In this document: piece by piece, positions 1-13,348 of the stretch | Layout of the letters: every line of letters begins with the position of its first letter | Numbering within the stretch: position 1 is the stretch's first letter | Assembly (NCBI GenBank): GCA_037179515.1 | Contig: JAXCGZ010019129.1 | Coordinates: 5,001-69,000 of the forward strand | DNA: 64,000 nt | Reading direction: 5' to 3' | From: Halocaridina rubra | Taxonomy: Eukaryota > Arthropoda > Malacostraca > Decapoda > Atyidae | The notes under the pieces: model-generated | Seen by the model: the letters and a program-made list of their open reading frames with translations, nothing else | What the model was told of the DNA's origin: nothing | Database searches by the model: none | Position numbers and translations under genes: made by a program

Positions 1-390
1 GAGGGAGTCACAAGAAGGGGGCTCATGGGAGGATGGGGGAGAGATGGGAGATAAAGCGTTGTGGTTGTGGATAATAGCCATATATCTCATGGAAGCAAGT
101 CTCCAGTGAGTCTGAGCCACTGGTTTTTCGCTGATGAAACACCCCCCCTCCCCCAAAAAAAAATCTCAAAGTTAAACCAGTCTCATATTTCCATATTTCC
201 CTTTCTTTTTCATTCACATTACACATGTACCATGTAAATGAGTACACTGTTGCATCAAAATATAATAAATAATAGGGGTTTTCTTCCAAAACGGTTGTCT
301 GTAAAACATTTTTTACGCCGAAGCAGGAAAGGTTGATAAACGAAATAATTTTTAATAATAATATACATACACAATGATTGCAATGCCACT
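1..390. other. Unassigned sequence
   Basis: Nothing recognisable apart from short C and A homopolymers near 145-162 and an AAT-rich patch near 349-362. That patch abuts the 3' end of the family B LINE fragment annotated next and could be its tail. The open frame on the minus strand here (23-289) has no family resemblance I can name. Confidence 0.4.
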
Positions 391-610
391 GTTAGAAGTG
401 GCCAAGTCAAAGCACACATTCACAAGAAGCTAATATACACCAATCACTCCTCTTAACTCCTAGGGGGTAAAGGGCTACCCTTATTCCTCACCACTCTTCT
501 TGGGTCATCTACAGGGTAAGTGGGGAAGATGTGCCTTTGGTCCCGACAGCCGCAGCCAGTTTCCTCCACAGCTTCATCTCATAAATGAGCAAAAGCTAAA
601 AATGTCCTAC
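363..610 (-). repeat. LINE family B 3'-end fragment (minus)
   Basis: Read on the minus strand this contains the block seen at 3480-3660, 33525-33740 and 60570-60740: a GATGAAGC..GG stretch, CTGGCTGCGGCTGTCGGG, then GTGTGCTTTGACTTGGCCAC, ending in a TGTATATTATTATT tail near 350-365. In this copy the terminal hairpin is degraded to CCACTTCTAACAGTGG. No coding sequence remains. Confidence 0.65.
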
Positions 611-946
611 TATATATAAATGAACTAGATGAAAATGAAAGAAAATCCTGCTTTTCGTTCCATTTCAACCAACAGATATGATCGAAGCATAATAAGAAAA
701 TGAGAAGACTTTATCTTAAACCTAAATCATCAACTTCAATCTTGTGATATCACAGCGATGTAAAACAAATTGTAACGGATAAGAATGTTGGTATTCGCGT
801 GATACTGACATCAATACTAATGAGAACTCAGATAACTTGCATGAGACATATAAAATGCTTCATGTCTATTTTAGCATACAGTGGACAATATAATAAAATG
901 CGTATTTTTATGCGGTCAACATATATAAGGGTACATCTCTTAATTG

Positions 947-1049
<103 letters not shown>

Positions 1050-1070
1050 TCGTAGTCTCAGGCATCAAAC

Positions 1071-1765
1071 TAGTGAGTACCGTTTTCTGTCACAATGTGT
1101 CCCTGTTTAAATGGGGAGTAAACATACTGGCAAATTTGTCTCCAGAAATGCATATAACTGGCATAGTGAGGGCAGCATATGCTTTCTTAGCAAATGTAAG
1201 GGTAGCCTTCAGGCATATGGACAAGGAAGTGTTCAGAAATATTTATGAAACCTATGTGAGGCCAAAGCTTGCATATGCAGCCCCCCTTTTGGAATGCAAA
1301 CTTGAAAAAGTACGTAGTTAAGCTGGAAAAAGTTCACAGACATACCACAAAACTGTACCAGAAATACGCAATCTCAGTTATGAGGAGTGGCTGATGGAAT
1401 TAGACTTAACATCACTCGAAGCTAGAAGAATTAGGGGGCTATGATGACGGTTTTTAAATTCCTACATGGCTATGACAGAGTAGATAGGAATCGATATTTT
1501 GATACGGTTGGCACTAGAACTAGTCATAGTCTGAAGTTCGTAAAAAAAAAAACTTCATTCCAGGCTGTAAGGAAGTACCTTTTTAGTGTAAGAGTAGTTG
1601 ATAACTGAAATTCACTAAGCGAGGAGGTAGTTAATGCTAACTCAGTCCATAGTTTTAGGGACAAGTATGATAAGTATCACTAACTACAAAATGGAACCGA
1701 CCAGAAGACGGGAAGTTACGAGCTTGGACCTTTTTACCGTAAGCACAATAGGTAATTACACACAT
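1071..1765 (+). pseudogene. CR1-like LINE 3' fragment, copy 1
   Basis: Translation in shifting frames gives the post-palm region of a non-LTR reverse transcriptase (RT): GVNILANLSPEMHI, VRAAYAFLANVRVAFRHMD, NIYETYVRPKLAYAAP, then LEKV..RHTTKLYQKYAI and FKFLHGYDRVD. The same protein is intact at 2024-2821. Frame breaks near 1285-1330 and 1440 and a TGA for Trp near 1608 show decay. The 3' UTR ends GTAAGCACAATAGGTAAT followed by a CA-rich tail. Clade (CR1/L2-like) is inferred from general RT C-terminal motifs. Confidence 0.8.
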
Positions 1766-1774
1766 ACACACACA

Positions 1775-1932
1775 AAAGAGATGATAACCGGGATTTGCTA
1801 GGTAGTAAATGCTAAATGCATTCATAGTTTAAAGGATAGATACGATAAGTGTCAGTGAGTAAATAGTGAAATCGGACAGAAGGGGGGGGGGTCATGTGTA
1901 ATGAGCTCTTTCCCGTAAGCACAAATAGGTAA
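1775..1932 (+). repeat. CR1-like LINE 3' end, copy 2 (very short)
   Basis: Only the last ~150 bases of the family remain: AATGC..TTCATAGTTTAAAGGATAGATACGATAAGTGTCAGTGAG, then the UTR ending CCCGTAAGCACAAATAGGTAAT. It runs directly into a (TC)n array. It lies head-to-tail between copies 1 and 3. Confidence 0.75.

Positions 1933-2010
<78 letters not shown>
1932..2010. repeat. (TC)n(AC)n microsatellite
   Basis: TC repeats with one TTTC interruption to about 1986, then AC repeats to about 2010 and three ATAC-like units. It lies exactly between the 3' end of LINE copy 2 and the 5' truncation point of copy 3. Confidence 0.95.
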
Positions 2011-2015
2011 ATACA

Positions 2016-3048
<1,033 letters not shown>

Positions 3049-3119
3049 TGTGTGTATGTGTGTATGCCTCCCATTTAAATACACAAACACGCAGAGGGCG
3101 GTGACTTAATAAAAACACC

Positions 3120-3190
3120 TATATTTCTATATACAAGGGCGATATTCTCCCTTATAAGGGAGGAGGTTGAATCATAGCAAAATACCTTGA
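3120..3190 (-). repeat. LINE family B terminal hairpin fragment (minus)
   Basis: Contains a perfect 16-base palindrome at 3147-3162 (CTCCCTTATAAGGGAG), followed on the minus strand by TATCGCCCTTGTATATAG. This is the conserved 3' terminus seen at 34637 and 16026, here with a compensatory change in the stem. Confidence 0.6.
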
Positions 3191-3377
3191 CTCTGTGGGA
3201 AGAAAGTAGAGAAGGGTATTTCCGTTCTCCTCATTCCGCCCCATTTAGTCGACTTTTACGAAACGCAGGGAAAAACGGAGGAAGTATTCTAGCCACCCTC
3301 CTTCAGGGGGGCAAAAAACAGAGTAAGACAGAAGAGGAAGGTTGGTTGGACAGACATACAGATAATTACATAGACAA

Positions 3378-4600
<1,223 letters not shown>

Positions 4601-4601
4601 A

Positions 4602-4602
<1 letters not shown>

Positions 4603-4679
<77 letters not shown>
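4603..4679. repeat. (TA)n microsatellite
   Basis: About 38 TA units adjoining the 5' truncation point of the family B LINE. It is followed by a run of GATA/GACA-like short repeats (4680-4790). Confidence 0.97.
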
Positions 4680-4681
<2 letters not shown>

Positions 4682-4792
4682 ACAGACTGATAGACAGGTT
4701 GATAAACAGATGAAGATTTATAAATATAAAAACAAATAGATAAATATATATACTAATAAGATAGACCGACAAAGGCAGAGAAAAAATAAAAA

Positions 4793-4793
<1 letters not shown>

Positions 4794-4865
<72 letters not shown>

Positions 4866-4999
4866 AAACATAAATATACAGCGATAGAAAGATAAACAGA
4901 CCAACAGATAGATACATATAGGCAGATGAACAAATATATATAATTACAAATAGATAAAAAGCCAGACAGAGAGAGAGATACAGATGAATAAATGGAAGT

Positions 5000-5082
<83 letters not shown>
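4794..5082. repeat. (GA)n arrays with degenerate GATA spacer
   Basis: Two pure GA arrays (4794-4863 and 5001-5082) are separated by A- and GATA-rich sequence with ATAAACAGA-type motifs. Long Ser-Leu and Arg-Glu frames here are repeat artefacts. Confidence 0.95.
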
Positions 5083-5084
<2 letters not shown>

Positions 5085-5301
5085 AACATTGCAACAAAAC
5101 TATACCATGAAAATATAACAACAGTTCACTCTTCCAAAATCAAAACAAACAATATATAAACCTATAAACAAATATATATATAAATAAACGTCCACAAAAC
5201 CAACAAGAAAGTTGAGAGGAGCGTGCTAAGTCACAGTAAGCTCCTTGCCTTCGTGCTCGCTCGCATACCCGCAGAGGCACGAACACTCCCCTGCGCATGA
5301 T

Positions 5302-5304
<3 letters not shown>

Positions 5305-5350
<46 letters not shown>
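5305..5350. repeat. (GA)n microsatellite
   Basis: About 22 GA units. The flanking sequence (5083-5304 and 5351-5555) shows no gene or repeat I can place. Confidence 0.95.
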
Positions 5351-5353
<3 letters not shown>

Positions 5354-5555
5354 GCCATTGGCGATGCATGACAGAATATAATTTGCCTTTGTTAAACGGA
5401 TGGAAAACACATCAATATCCATTAATATTATTATACTCGGGGGTTGATGATAGTTCCTCCTGGCTTTAGAAGGCTGCTGCTTTCCCCTCATGGGCTCTAC
5501 GACTTCTAAAGCCTTTAGTCTCTATCAACTAATGTACATTCACCTCTACTTTTCA

Positions 5556-5950
5556 TGATTTTTTCTCTCTTATATTACCTCTCCTTTTCTTCTTTCTTCG
5601 TTGTTTCTTTTCCTTCCAACTCTTCCTTCTTTCTTTTTTCTTACACCTCTTCCTCCTCCCTTTTCTTCTTCATATTCTCCACTATTATTCCTCTTCCTTC
5701 TTATTTTAATTGTCATTCACCTTTCCTCCTCCTCCTCCTTATGATGCTTCACCTTGCATTCTTCAATATTGTATTCTAATTATTTATATACAATAACTAT
5801 ATCCTCATCTTCCATTTTATTTGCCTTGTCCTTCTTCTCTCCTCTTTTTTTCCTCTTGTTCCTCCTCCTCCTTCTTCATGAGGGTTCACTTTGCATTCTT
5901 CGAGTCTTATTTTCCAGTTATTTATTTCCCTTAACTGTTTTTTTCCATAC
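5556..5950. repeat. Polypyrimidine tract with internal duplication
   Basis: About 400 bases of C/T-rich sequence on the plus strand. A unit of roughly 145 bases is duplicated: CCTCCTCCTCCTTATGATG followed by TTGCATTCTTCAATATTG near 5727-5775, and a similar CCTCCTCCTTCTTCATGAGG followed by TTGCATTCTTCGAGTCTTA near 5862-5912. No coding signal. Confidence 0.75.
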
Positions 5951-6077
5951 AGTCAATATGAGTAAGATCATGTGGCAATAATGCATTATAGACATCAAAC
6001 TATGAAAATTAGTCGATAATTCAAAATTAAAAAACCGAGGATCAATCAGACAATATTTCGAACAATAACATTTATTT

Positions 6078-6250
6078 ATTTGTTTGCCATTAATGTGCCA
6101 CTGTTCATACTCATTCGATTGAAGGCTGCAAAATAAGCTGGAGCTGGGGAATTAAGGCTGGATGCTCTTGTTAATGTCCTGTGGTGGGTTCGAACGAGGG
6201 TTTGTCATATCCAAGTCGAGCGCTCTAACCACTGCGCTGCTGTACCCAGA
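6078..6250 (-). mobile_element. tRNA-derived SINE, copy 1 (minus)
   Basis: Read on the minus strand: GTACAGCAGCGCAGTGGTTAG (A-box like), AACCCTCGTTCGAACCCACC (B-box like), then the family body with TCCAGCCTTAATTCCCCAGC and a 3' end rich in CAAACAAATAAAT. It is one of the better-preserved B boxes in the window. Confidence 0.8.
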
Positions 6251-6649
6251 TATTACTCGAAAAGCCCAGAACCAAAAGACAATGAGAGTAGTACACGGGA
6301 CAATAAAATGATATTAAATCTCCAACGCCACTTCAGCAAGAACTTATTATTTTGTACAGACAACCAAAACAATGTCTTGCCATTAGATGATCAGCTCTTC
6401 CTAAATAGAACAAGACCACGATAAAATAAAAATACAAAATTGTTAGTGAAAATGGCTGCGATATTGCTGATGGAACACACGTATCTTGCAAATGGAATCA
6501 AGATCTTATCTTTTCCTGTTTTGATTTTTCTCCATATTACTGATTATCCCTCTCATCTTTTTTTTTCTCTTAACTTCATCTTCATTTTTTCTTTGTAAGT
6601 GCCAAGCGTGTCAATTTTCGTACAAGTCACCCATTTTCTCGAACGAATT

Positions 6650-6651
<2 letters not shown>

Positions 6652-6680
<29 letters not shown>
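6652..6680. repeat. (CT)n microsatellite
   Basis: About 14 CT units. The 400 bases before it (6251-6651) are AT-rich with no feature recognised. Confidence 0.9.
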
Positions 6681-6685
<5 letters not shown>

Positions 6686-6714
6686 TATTCCAGGTTACCT
6701 AACCCTCTCTTCCA

Positions 6715-6868
6715 AAAGCAACGAAGTCCTTCAGACATTAAAACTTGGGGGCAGTAAACGCCCCATGCGGCAACGAACTCCTTCAAACATAAAACTCAGG
6801 GGTGGTACACGCCCCTGCAGCAACAAAATTCTTCAAACATAAAACTCAGGGATGGTACACGCCTCTTG
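6715..6868. repeat. Minisatellite, ~60-bp unit x ~2.5
   Basis: Three successive blocks share CAACGAA..TCCTTCAAACAT, AAAACTCAGGG and a small potential hairpin of the form AGGGGTGGTACACGCCCCT (6789-6807 region). Divergence between blocks is modest. Confidence 0.75.
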
Positions 6869-7735
6869 CACCAAAATAACGTTTGCATTCATGTGGCAAA
6901 GCTGTGTTTTGCAACACGAAAGAGGTTCAGTTCACGAGATGCTTAATCATGCAATGCAAATACGGCAAGACAAGCTGAAATAATATAAATATGAATACTG
7001 AAGATACCTACATAGGTTCTGGACACACTATTAATAATATAGATGAAGGAAAAGATTCCTAAGTTATATCAAGAACTACTGCACTAAGGTATTATAAATG
7101 CAGCACCTTTAAGTGCTTCTTGAGGGTATTAATATAAATATAGATAAAGGAAACTGAATGCTCAAAAGAATAATTGAAGGAACTAATTATTCCTAAGTAC
7201 TTTCAAGAAATACTGCACCCAGTCACTAAGGTGTTACAATTATAACACTTTTCAGAAGGGGATAAGTGGTTCTTGATAGCTATGAGAAATCATAAATCTC
7301 CAATGCTTTTAAAAGCACCTGTTCCGCTTCTCAAAGGTGTTACAATTGAAACCTACTGAAACTTGTGGAACTAGATCATGAAATAACTCGGGAAAACACA
7401 AATTAAAAGTATTTTTAAGAGCCATCGCTCCCATTCAACACCTTAGAGATGGTAGTATCTGCTCTTGAAATTACTAAGAGATTTAATCCTCAATGCATTT
7501 AAAACCACTAATTCAACCCTCAAAGGATATACAAATATAACACTATTAAAAATGAGAGTAGTGGTTCTTGCGATAATTAAAGGATCAAAGAATAGAATAC
7601 GTTCAAGATCTACGAATTTTCTTCTCAAAGTACAGGACGAGTAGCTTCTGAGTCCGTCAAAAATTAAACAATTCTTCAACTACTGATAGACAGCAAGAAG
7701 TAAGGGATGTGATGCAATTCTTATTTGCTGTCAGC

Positions 7736-7736
<1 letters not shown>
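6869..7736. repeat. AT-rich region with degenerate direct repeats
   Basis: Blocks containing AAGGTGTTACAATTATAACAC (about 7210-7235), CAAAGGTGTTACAATTGAAAC (about 7336) and CAAAGGATATACAAATATAAC (about 7511) recur with spacing of 125-175 bases among phrases such as GTGGTTCTTG and CTTTTAAAAGCAC. This suggests an old satellite. No coding sequence recognised. Confidence 0.5.

Positions 7737-7802
<66 letters not shown>
7737..7802. repeat. (GA)n microsatellite
   Basis: About 32 GA units. On the minus strand it is the (TC)n that follows the 3' end of the LINE at 7805-9960. Confidence 0.96.
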
Positions 7803-7804
<2 letters not shown>

Positions 7805-7805
<1 letters not shown>

Positions 7806-9960
7806 ATCTAATTATAATTACCCGATTGTGCTTACGGGAAAGATTCCATTGTTCGTAACTCCCCGTCTCCTGGTCGTTTCCATAATGATACATATTATAT
7901 TTGTCCTTAAAACTATGAACTGAATTAATATTAACAACCTCTTCACTTAGCGAGTTCCAATCATCAACTATTCTTACACTAAAAGAGAACTTCCTTACAA
8001 TCCTGTATAAGTGTTTTCTTACGAAGCTTCAAACTATGACCTCTAGAGCTAGAGTCTGCCATATCATAATATCGATCCCTGTTCACTCTGTCAAAATCAT
8101 TAAGGAATTTTATAAACCGTCACCATTCTCCTCTCAATCTTCTCTCAGTCACTCCTCATAAGTGAGACTGTATTTCTGGCACCAGTTTCGTGGCATGTCT
8201 CTGAACTTTTTTCAGCTTATTTATATGTTTTTAAAGTGTGGATTCCAAACGGATGCTGCATATTCAAGCTATAGCCGCACATAAATTACATAATTATTTC
8301 TGAACATTTCCTTGCCCATGTGTCTGAAGGCTACCCTTACATTTGCTAAGAAAGAATGTGCAGTCCTTACTATGGCATTTATATGCATTTCTGGAGACAA
8401 ATCGGCCAATATGTTTACTCCTATATCTCTCTCATTCTCCGTCTTTTAAAGTTCTGCACCTGCTACCGACTATCCAAAATTGGGCCTTTTTGCACTTGTA
8501 CTAATTCTCATTACCTTACATTTTGAAGTACTGTACTGACTTTTATTAGGCACTTTTCTGTCCATGCATGAGGACCATATAGGTCTTCTTGAATTTCTCT
8601 ACCACTGCTTTTGTCTCTTACTTTCTTCACAATGTTTGCATTATCTGCAAACATATTCAACAATGAATTACAGGCTCTGTAGGTCATTTACATATACTGT
8701 ACAAGGAACGAAAGTGGCCCTAAAACTAAACCTTGTGGAACCCAACTACTAACCCTGCTCTAGTTAAACTCTGAATGTCTTACTTTAACCCTCTGTTCCC
8801 ATCCTTCTAACTTTTTATCTATTCCAAAATAACTTCCATCTATTTTTGCCATTACTTGCAGCTTATTAATAAGTCTCACATGTGCGTCCGTGTCAAATGA
8901 ATCCTAAAATTCTAAGAATATGCAATTTGCCCTGCCCTTTCTTTCCTGTAAGATCTGGCTAACCTCACCATAAATTTCTAATAAGAGTGTTACTGCTCAC
9001 CGGCCTTTACTGAAACCACGTTGTCTCACTGACAAAAAGTTGAAGGATTCCAAATGAAGAGAGATGCAATTTCGTAGTAATTTCTCAATAACATTGCAAA
9101 CTATGCTGGTCAAGGAAACAGGCCTATAGCTTATAGTTGTATCTCTCCTTCACTTTTGAAGACAGGTATCCCATTCACAGCATCTTGGAATTTCCCCAGA
9201 TTCCATCGACTTTCAAATATTATGCATAGCGCCACCAATATTAGTTTAGTGCATTTCATTAGTTCATTAGTACGTATGGGGATATATCATCAGGAACTGC
9301 AGATATATGGGCATCTAACTCCATCAACGCTTTACATAACTCTGTAGCTGAAAAGATGATGTTCTGTAATACCGGCCCATGATCACTTATCTCTGCAATC
9401 TGAGGGGTGTGGTATTTTCTAATGTAAATATTGACTGAAACTAGTTTAATTCTTTTCAGATTTCTTCATCTGTCTCAGAAATGCTTCCATCTGCTCTCTT
9501 TAACTTTAAACCCTGTTCTTTGACCTTCAGTTTTCCTCTGATAAATCTGTTGAAGAGTTTGGGATTTTCTTTACCTTCCCTGATAATATCCCTTTCATAA
9601 TTTCTCTCTGCCTCTCTTCCTTTACTTAGGTAAACATTTCTTGCTCGCTTGTAAGTCCGCTAGGCATTCAAATTTTTTCTCCTCCTATGCCTATTCCAGC
9701 ATTTGTCTCTCCACTTATTAGTGATCTTACACTCATTATTGAACTACTGTATATCTCTCTGGCATGAATAACTCCTATTTTGGTAGAAGGTATATAACAA
9801 GTAAATATTTCCCCATATTCCTCACTAAAGCTTTTGTACATCTTACAGATTCGTTGTTAAATTTGTTAATCCAGTCAACAGCTGCAAAATTATTAATTTT
9901 GTTGTAATCTTCTTATGGATAGTTCATCCTCATGTTCTTCTCAGTGCCCCTACTTTCAGG
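7805..9960 (-). pseudogene. CR1-like LINE, long degenerate copy (minus)
   Basis: Same family as the copies at 1071-2896, but reaching further 5'. The minus strand encodes, in broken frames, a palm block with LSVRQRGFSKG (near 9010-9040), the catalytic box as FADNANIVKKV (near 8620-8655; the second Asp is replaced by Asn), then the thumb and C-terminal region. The 3' terminus CCCGTAAGCACAATCGGGTAAT lies at about 7817-7840, before (TC)n. Many stops; non-functional. Confidence 0.75.
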
Positions 9961-10070
9961 CAGAAAATCTTTGACGATATACTCCATCAACAACACACAG
10001 TGGTTAATTTTTCCAATTGGTGGGTCATACTCATTTTTTTCAATATCCAACACATTATCAGTGTGTGTGT

Positions 10071-10204
<134 letters not shown>

Positions 10205-10321
10205 CCTTTATTCCAATGTACATTGGGTATTTAAATAAGATACATATATATTCCAGATAGACATCTGTGGTGTACGATATAGACATACTAAAACAAACAA
10301 ATCATAAAGATGAGTGTACCA
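10205..10321 (-). other. 3' UTR and polyadenylation signal of LINE A
   Basis: Downstream (minus strand) of the ORF2 stop, the sequence ends CATTGGAATAAAGGATTATT followed by a (TTA)n tail. AATAAA lies about 10 bases before the tail, as expected for the 3' end of a retrotransposon transcript. Confidence 0.75.
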
Positions 10322-13300
10322 TTAAAATTTACAAGTAAAATCTTCCTTTAAGAGCAACTTCTTAAGATTATATTTAAAAGTATACACTGAACCAGCATTT
10401 TTTAGTTCTCTGGGAAGCTGATTATATAAATGAGGTCCACGAATGTTTATATCTCTTGAGCCAATATCAGTTTTAGACCTTCGTACTAATAAATCTTCCC
10501 CTTGACGGGTAGTTAACCCGGTAACTGAGCTTACTGTAGAAAAATTATACAAGCAATCAGGAATATTGTTTCTTAGTATATTAAAAACAAAGGTACATAT
10601 ATCAAAAACATATTTATCTCTAATCTTTATCCATTCTAGATCTTTTAAAACAGGAGAGATGTGCTCGTATTTTCTTACATTGCCAACAGCCACTCGTGCT
10701 GCAAAGTTTTGTAACTTTTGTATTCTTTGTAATTGAGTCTTATTTGTACATCCCCAAACTTTGAGACAGTAATTAATTAAACTCATAGCTAAGGACTGGA
10801 CAATTATTATACGAGTTGATGTTTCAAATGAGTCTTTTACCCTATTTAGATATATTAGAGTACCCATTACTTTTTTATAAATTTCATCTATATGCATTTC
10901 AAAATTCATGTAACGGTCAAAATAGACACCTAGGTTCTTTACCGAGTTCATTGGCTTAATGATATTACCGTTAAAATTTATATGAAGATTGTCATCAACT
11001 TCTGATAATAATTGTCTGGATCCGATAAGAATAGATTGGGTTTTAGTTTCATTAAGTAACAGACCATTTTTTAGAAAGTAACGTTTAGCCATATACAAAA
11101 TTTCTTCTGCTCTACGAATAATATTTTCTAAATCATTAATTTCTCCTTCAATTAAGATTTGAGTATCGTCAGCATATTGAATGACATAACAGTTAGGTAA
11201 ATATTTTACTAGATCGTTTACATATATTAGAAAAAGTATAGGTCCTAGGATCGATCCCTGAGGGACCCCAAACAATACCTTCTTGCGACTTGAGACTACA
11301 TCTTTTATCCTGACTGACTGATAGCGGTTTTTTAAATAGTTCTCGAACCAGCTTGGGTCAATGTTCATTTTTTTGCATTTTTCTAATAGAGTGGTATGGT
11401 GTACACTATCAAAAGCTTTAGAAAGATCGAGTAGTAGTAGCAATGATATTTTCTTATTATCTATATTTTTGTATATTTCATCTGATATTTTCAATAAGGC
11501 AGTTTCAGTTGATAATTTTGGCCTGAAACCGTGTTGACTTTTTGCAATAAGTTTATTTTTTTCAAGAAACTCACTTAACTGATTTGCAACAATCTTTTCA
11601 AGTATCTTTGATAAAATTGGTAGTAAAGAGATTGGTCTATAGTTAGAGACGTCGTCAGGATTTCCATTTTTAAAACCAGGAATTACATGGGGATTTTTCC
11701 ATAAATCTGGGTAGATATTGGTAACTATGGAAGTATTGATTATTACCGTCAGATAATAAGCTATTACAAATAATGAATCTCTAATAAAACGAAAACAAAT
11801 TCCATCTGATCCATATGCATTAGAGTCTTTCAGATTTTTTATTACTAAGATTACTGTATTACAATCTACTGTAGTAGGGTTAAAGACATCATTACTTCTA
11901 TTGAATGCACTATGTTCTTGAACATTATTATTATTATTACTACCATCATCACTATTATCATTACCATTACTACCACCATCATTATTATTTACACCATTAT
12001 CAACATTTCTATTATTATTACTACTACCATCATCATTATTATTACCACCATTACTATTATTGATTTCATTTATTATTTCTTTTTTTGTTTTTTCAAAGGT
12101 TTTTTTCCCCACTTCAGCGAAAAAATTATTGAACTCTTCTGCTTTAGCACTTACATCTACCTCATCGGGTATAATTGATATGTTACTACTTTTATTACAG
12201 TTATTGGAAAGCATGGTTTTAGCAATTTTCCATGTATCAGAGATATTGCCTTTAGCGTTTTGAAATTCATTTTTGTAATACTGTTTCTTACTGTTACTTA
12301 ATAATGATTTTACTTGTTTCTTATGCTCTGTAAACTTTTCTCTTAAAGGGATATTATCTCTTTGTAGCTTTACTTCATTTTGTAGTTTGTCTCTTTCTTT
12401 CATAATGTTTTTTATGTCATCTGTTATCCAAGGAGCGGGGGGACGAAATATTTCTCTTGTCACGAGTGGTGCACATCGATCTATACATGATGATAAGACA
12501 CTGGTTAAAGTATTTACTTGTGTATTGATATTATCGGTATATAGAATTTCATTTAATTTATGTACTTCATTCATAAGTAAACTACAAAGTAATTCTTGTG
12601 AATAATTTCTTAAGCATCTGAATGTTTTAAAGATTGGTTGTCTCTTTGGTTTGCGAATATTTAGGGACGTTACAATTTCCTCGTGGTCTGCTATAGGGCT
12701 TGGCATTACGTCACACTTAGTTATCATATGTTTGGAGTTTGTTATTACTAGATCGATTTGGGAAACTGAAGTGGGAGTGATTCTAGTTGGTTTATTTATA
12801 ATCTGTTCTAGATTTAAATTCTTAATAAGTCTACTCATTTTATTTTCTCTTTTTAGTTGATCATCATTAAAATCGCCATATATAAAAACTGGTTTGTTTT
12901 TTAAAATTATCTCCTTAAAAACGTCCAAAATATAGCTAAAAGAGGTTACCGAGGCTTTGGGGTGGCGGTACACGCAGCCTATGATAATAGAAGGAAACTT
13001 TTTATGTTGGACAGAGATCCATTTATCTTCCACTCCTTCGTGCTTCTCAGTTTCAAGATTTAGTTCAGTGGCCTTCAAATAATTTTTAACATATAAACAT
13101 ACACCTCCACCTCTACCACTGTCATAGCGATAAATATTATATGAAGGAATATTAATAAATGCATTGTTAATTGACGGATACAGCCATGATTCGCTAATGC
13201 AAAGAACATCAATATTTTCTTGTACAAGCATATGTTCAATTTCTAGTATATGGGATAACAGGGATTGTGCATTTATATGTACGACAGATAATCTATCATT

Positions 13301-13348
13301 ATATTTACAAGTAACTTTCACATCGGCACTGTCTTCTTGGCCATGATT
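10322..13348 (-). CDS. Non-LTR retrotransposon ORF2: EEP endonuclease-reverse transcriptase (LINE A)
   Basis: The 999-codon frame given runs from a GTG at 13321, but it is open back to the UAG at 13349-13351. No ATG in this frame precedes the endonuclease. An AP-like endonuclease occupies residues ~10-220, with HINAQSLL (N17), SESW (E44), IYGDFND (D150, N152), SQIDLVI (D190) and ADHEE (D212, H213). An Asn/Asp/Gly/Ser-rich linker fills ~420-470. The RT carries NYRPISLLP (~560), LDLSKAFDSVHH (~629), FGVPQGSILGP (~683) and catalytic YADD (~716). The C-terminal domain ends with GPHLYNQLPRELK. The product would nick genomic DNA and copy its own RNA by target-primed reverse transcription. All catalytic residues look present and there is no internal stop, so this copy is young. 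Jockey/CR1-group is my best placement; the clade is unsure. Confidence 0.9.
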   Translation of the reverse strand, partial: NHGQEDSADVKVTCKYNDRLSVVHINAQSLLSHILEIEHMLVQENIDVLCISESWLYPSINNAFINIPSYNIYRYDSGRGGGVCLYVKNYLKATELNLETEKHEGVEDKWISVQHKKFPSIIIGCVYRHPKASVTSFSYILDVFKEIILKNKPVFIYGDFNDDQLKRENKMSRLIKNLNLEQIINKPTRITPTSVSQIDLVITNSKHMITKCDVMPSPIADHEEIVTSLNIRKPKRQPIFKTFRCLRNYSQELLCSLLMNEVHKLNEILYTDNINTQVNTLTSVLSSCIDRCAPLVTREIFRPPAPWITDDIKNIMKERDKLQNEVKLQRDNIPLREKFTEHKKQVKSLLSNSKKQYYKNEFQNAKGNISDTWKIAKTMLSNNCNKSSNISIIPDEVDVSAKAEEFNNFFAEVGKKTFEKTKKEIINEINNSNGGNNNDDGSSNNNRNVDNGVNNNDGGSNGNDNSDDGSNNNNNVQEHSAFNRSNDVFNPTTVDCNTVILVIKNLKDSNAYGSDGICFRFIRDSLFVIAYYLTVIINTSIVTNIYPDLWKNPHVIPGFKNGNPDDVSNYRPISLLPILSKILEKIVANQLSEFLEKNKLIAKSQHGFRPKLSTETALLKISDEIYKNIDNKKISLLLLLDLSKAFDSVHHTTLLEKCKKMNIDPSWFENYLKNRYQSVRIKDVVSSRKKVLFGVPQGSILGPILFLIYVNDLVKYLPNCYVIQYADDTQILIEGEINDLENIIRRAEEILYMAKRYFLKNGLLLNETKTQSILIGSRQLLSEVDDNLHINFNGNIIKPMNSVKNLGVYFDRYMNFEMHIDEIYKKVMGTLIYLNRVKDSFETSTRIIIVQSLAMSLINYCLKVWGCTNKTQLQRIQKLQNFAARVAVGNVRKYEHISPVLKDLEWIKIRDKYVFDICTFVFNILRNNIPDCLYNFSTVSSVTGLTTRQGEDLLVRRSKTDIGSRDINIRGPHLYNQLPRELKNAGSVYTFKYNLKKLLLKEDFTCKF

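Noticed and set aside
23..289. 88-codon minus-strand frame at the window start
   Set aside because: No recognisable motif, contains a poly-Gly run from a C tract, and does not match the TTC7 C-terminus.
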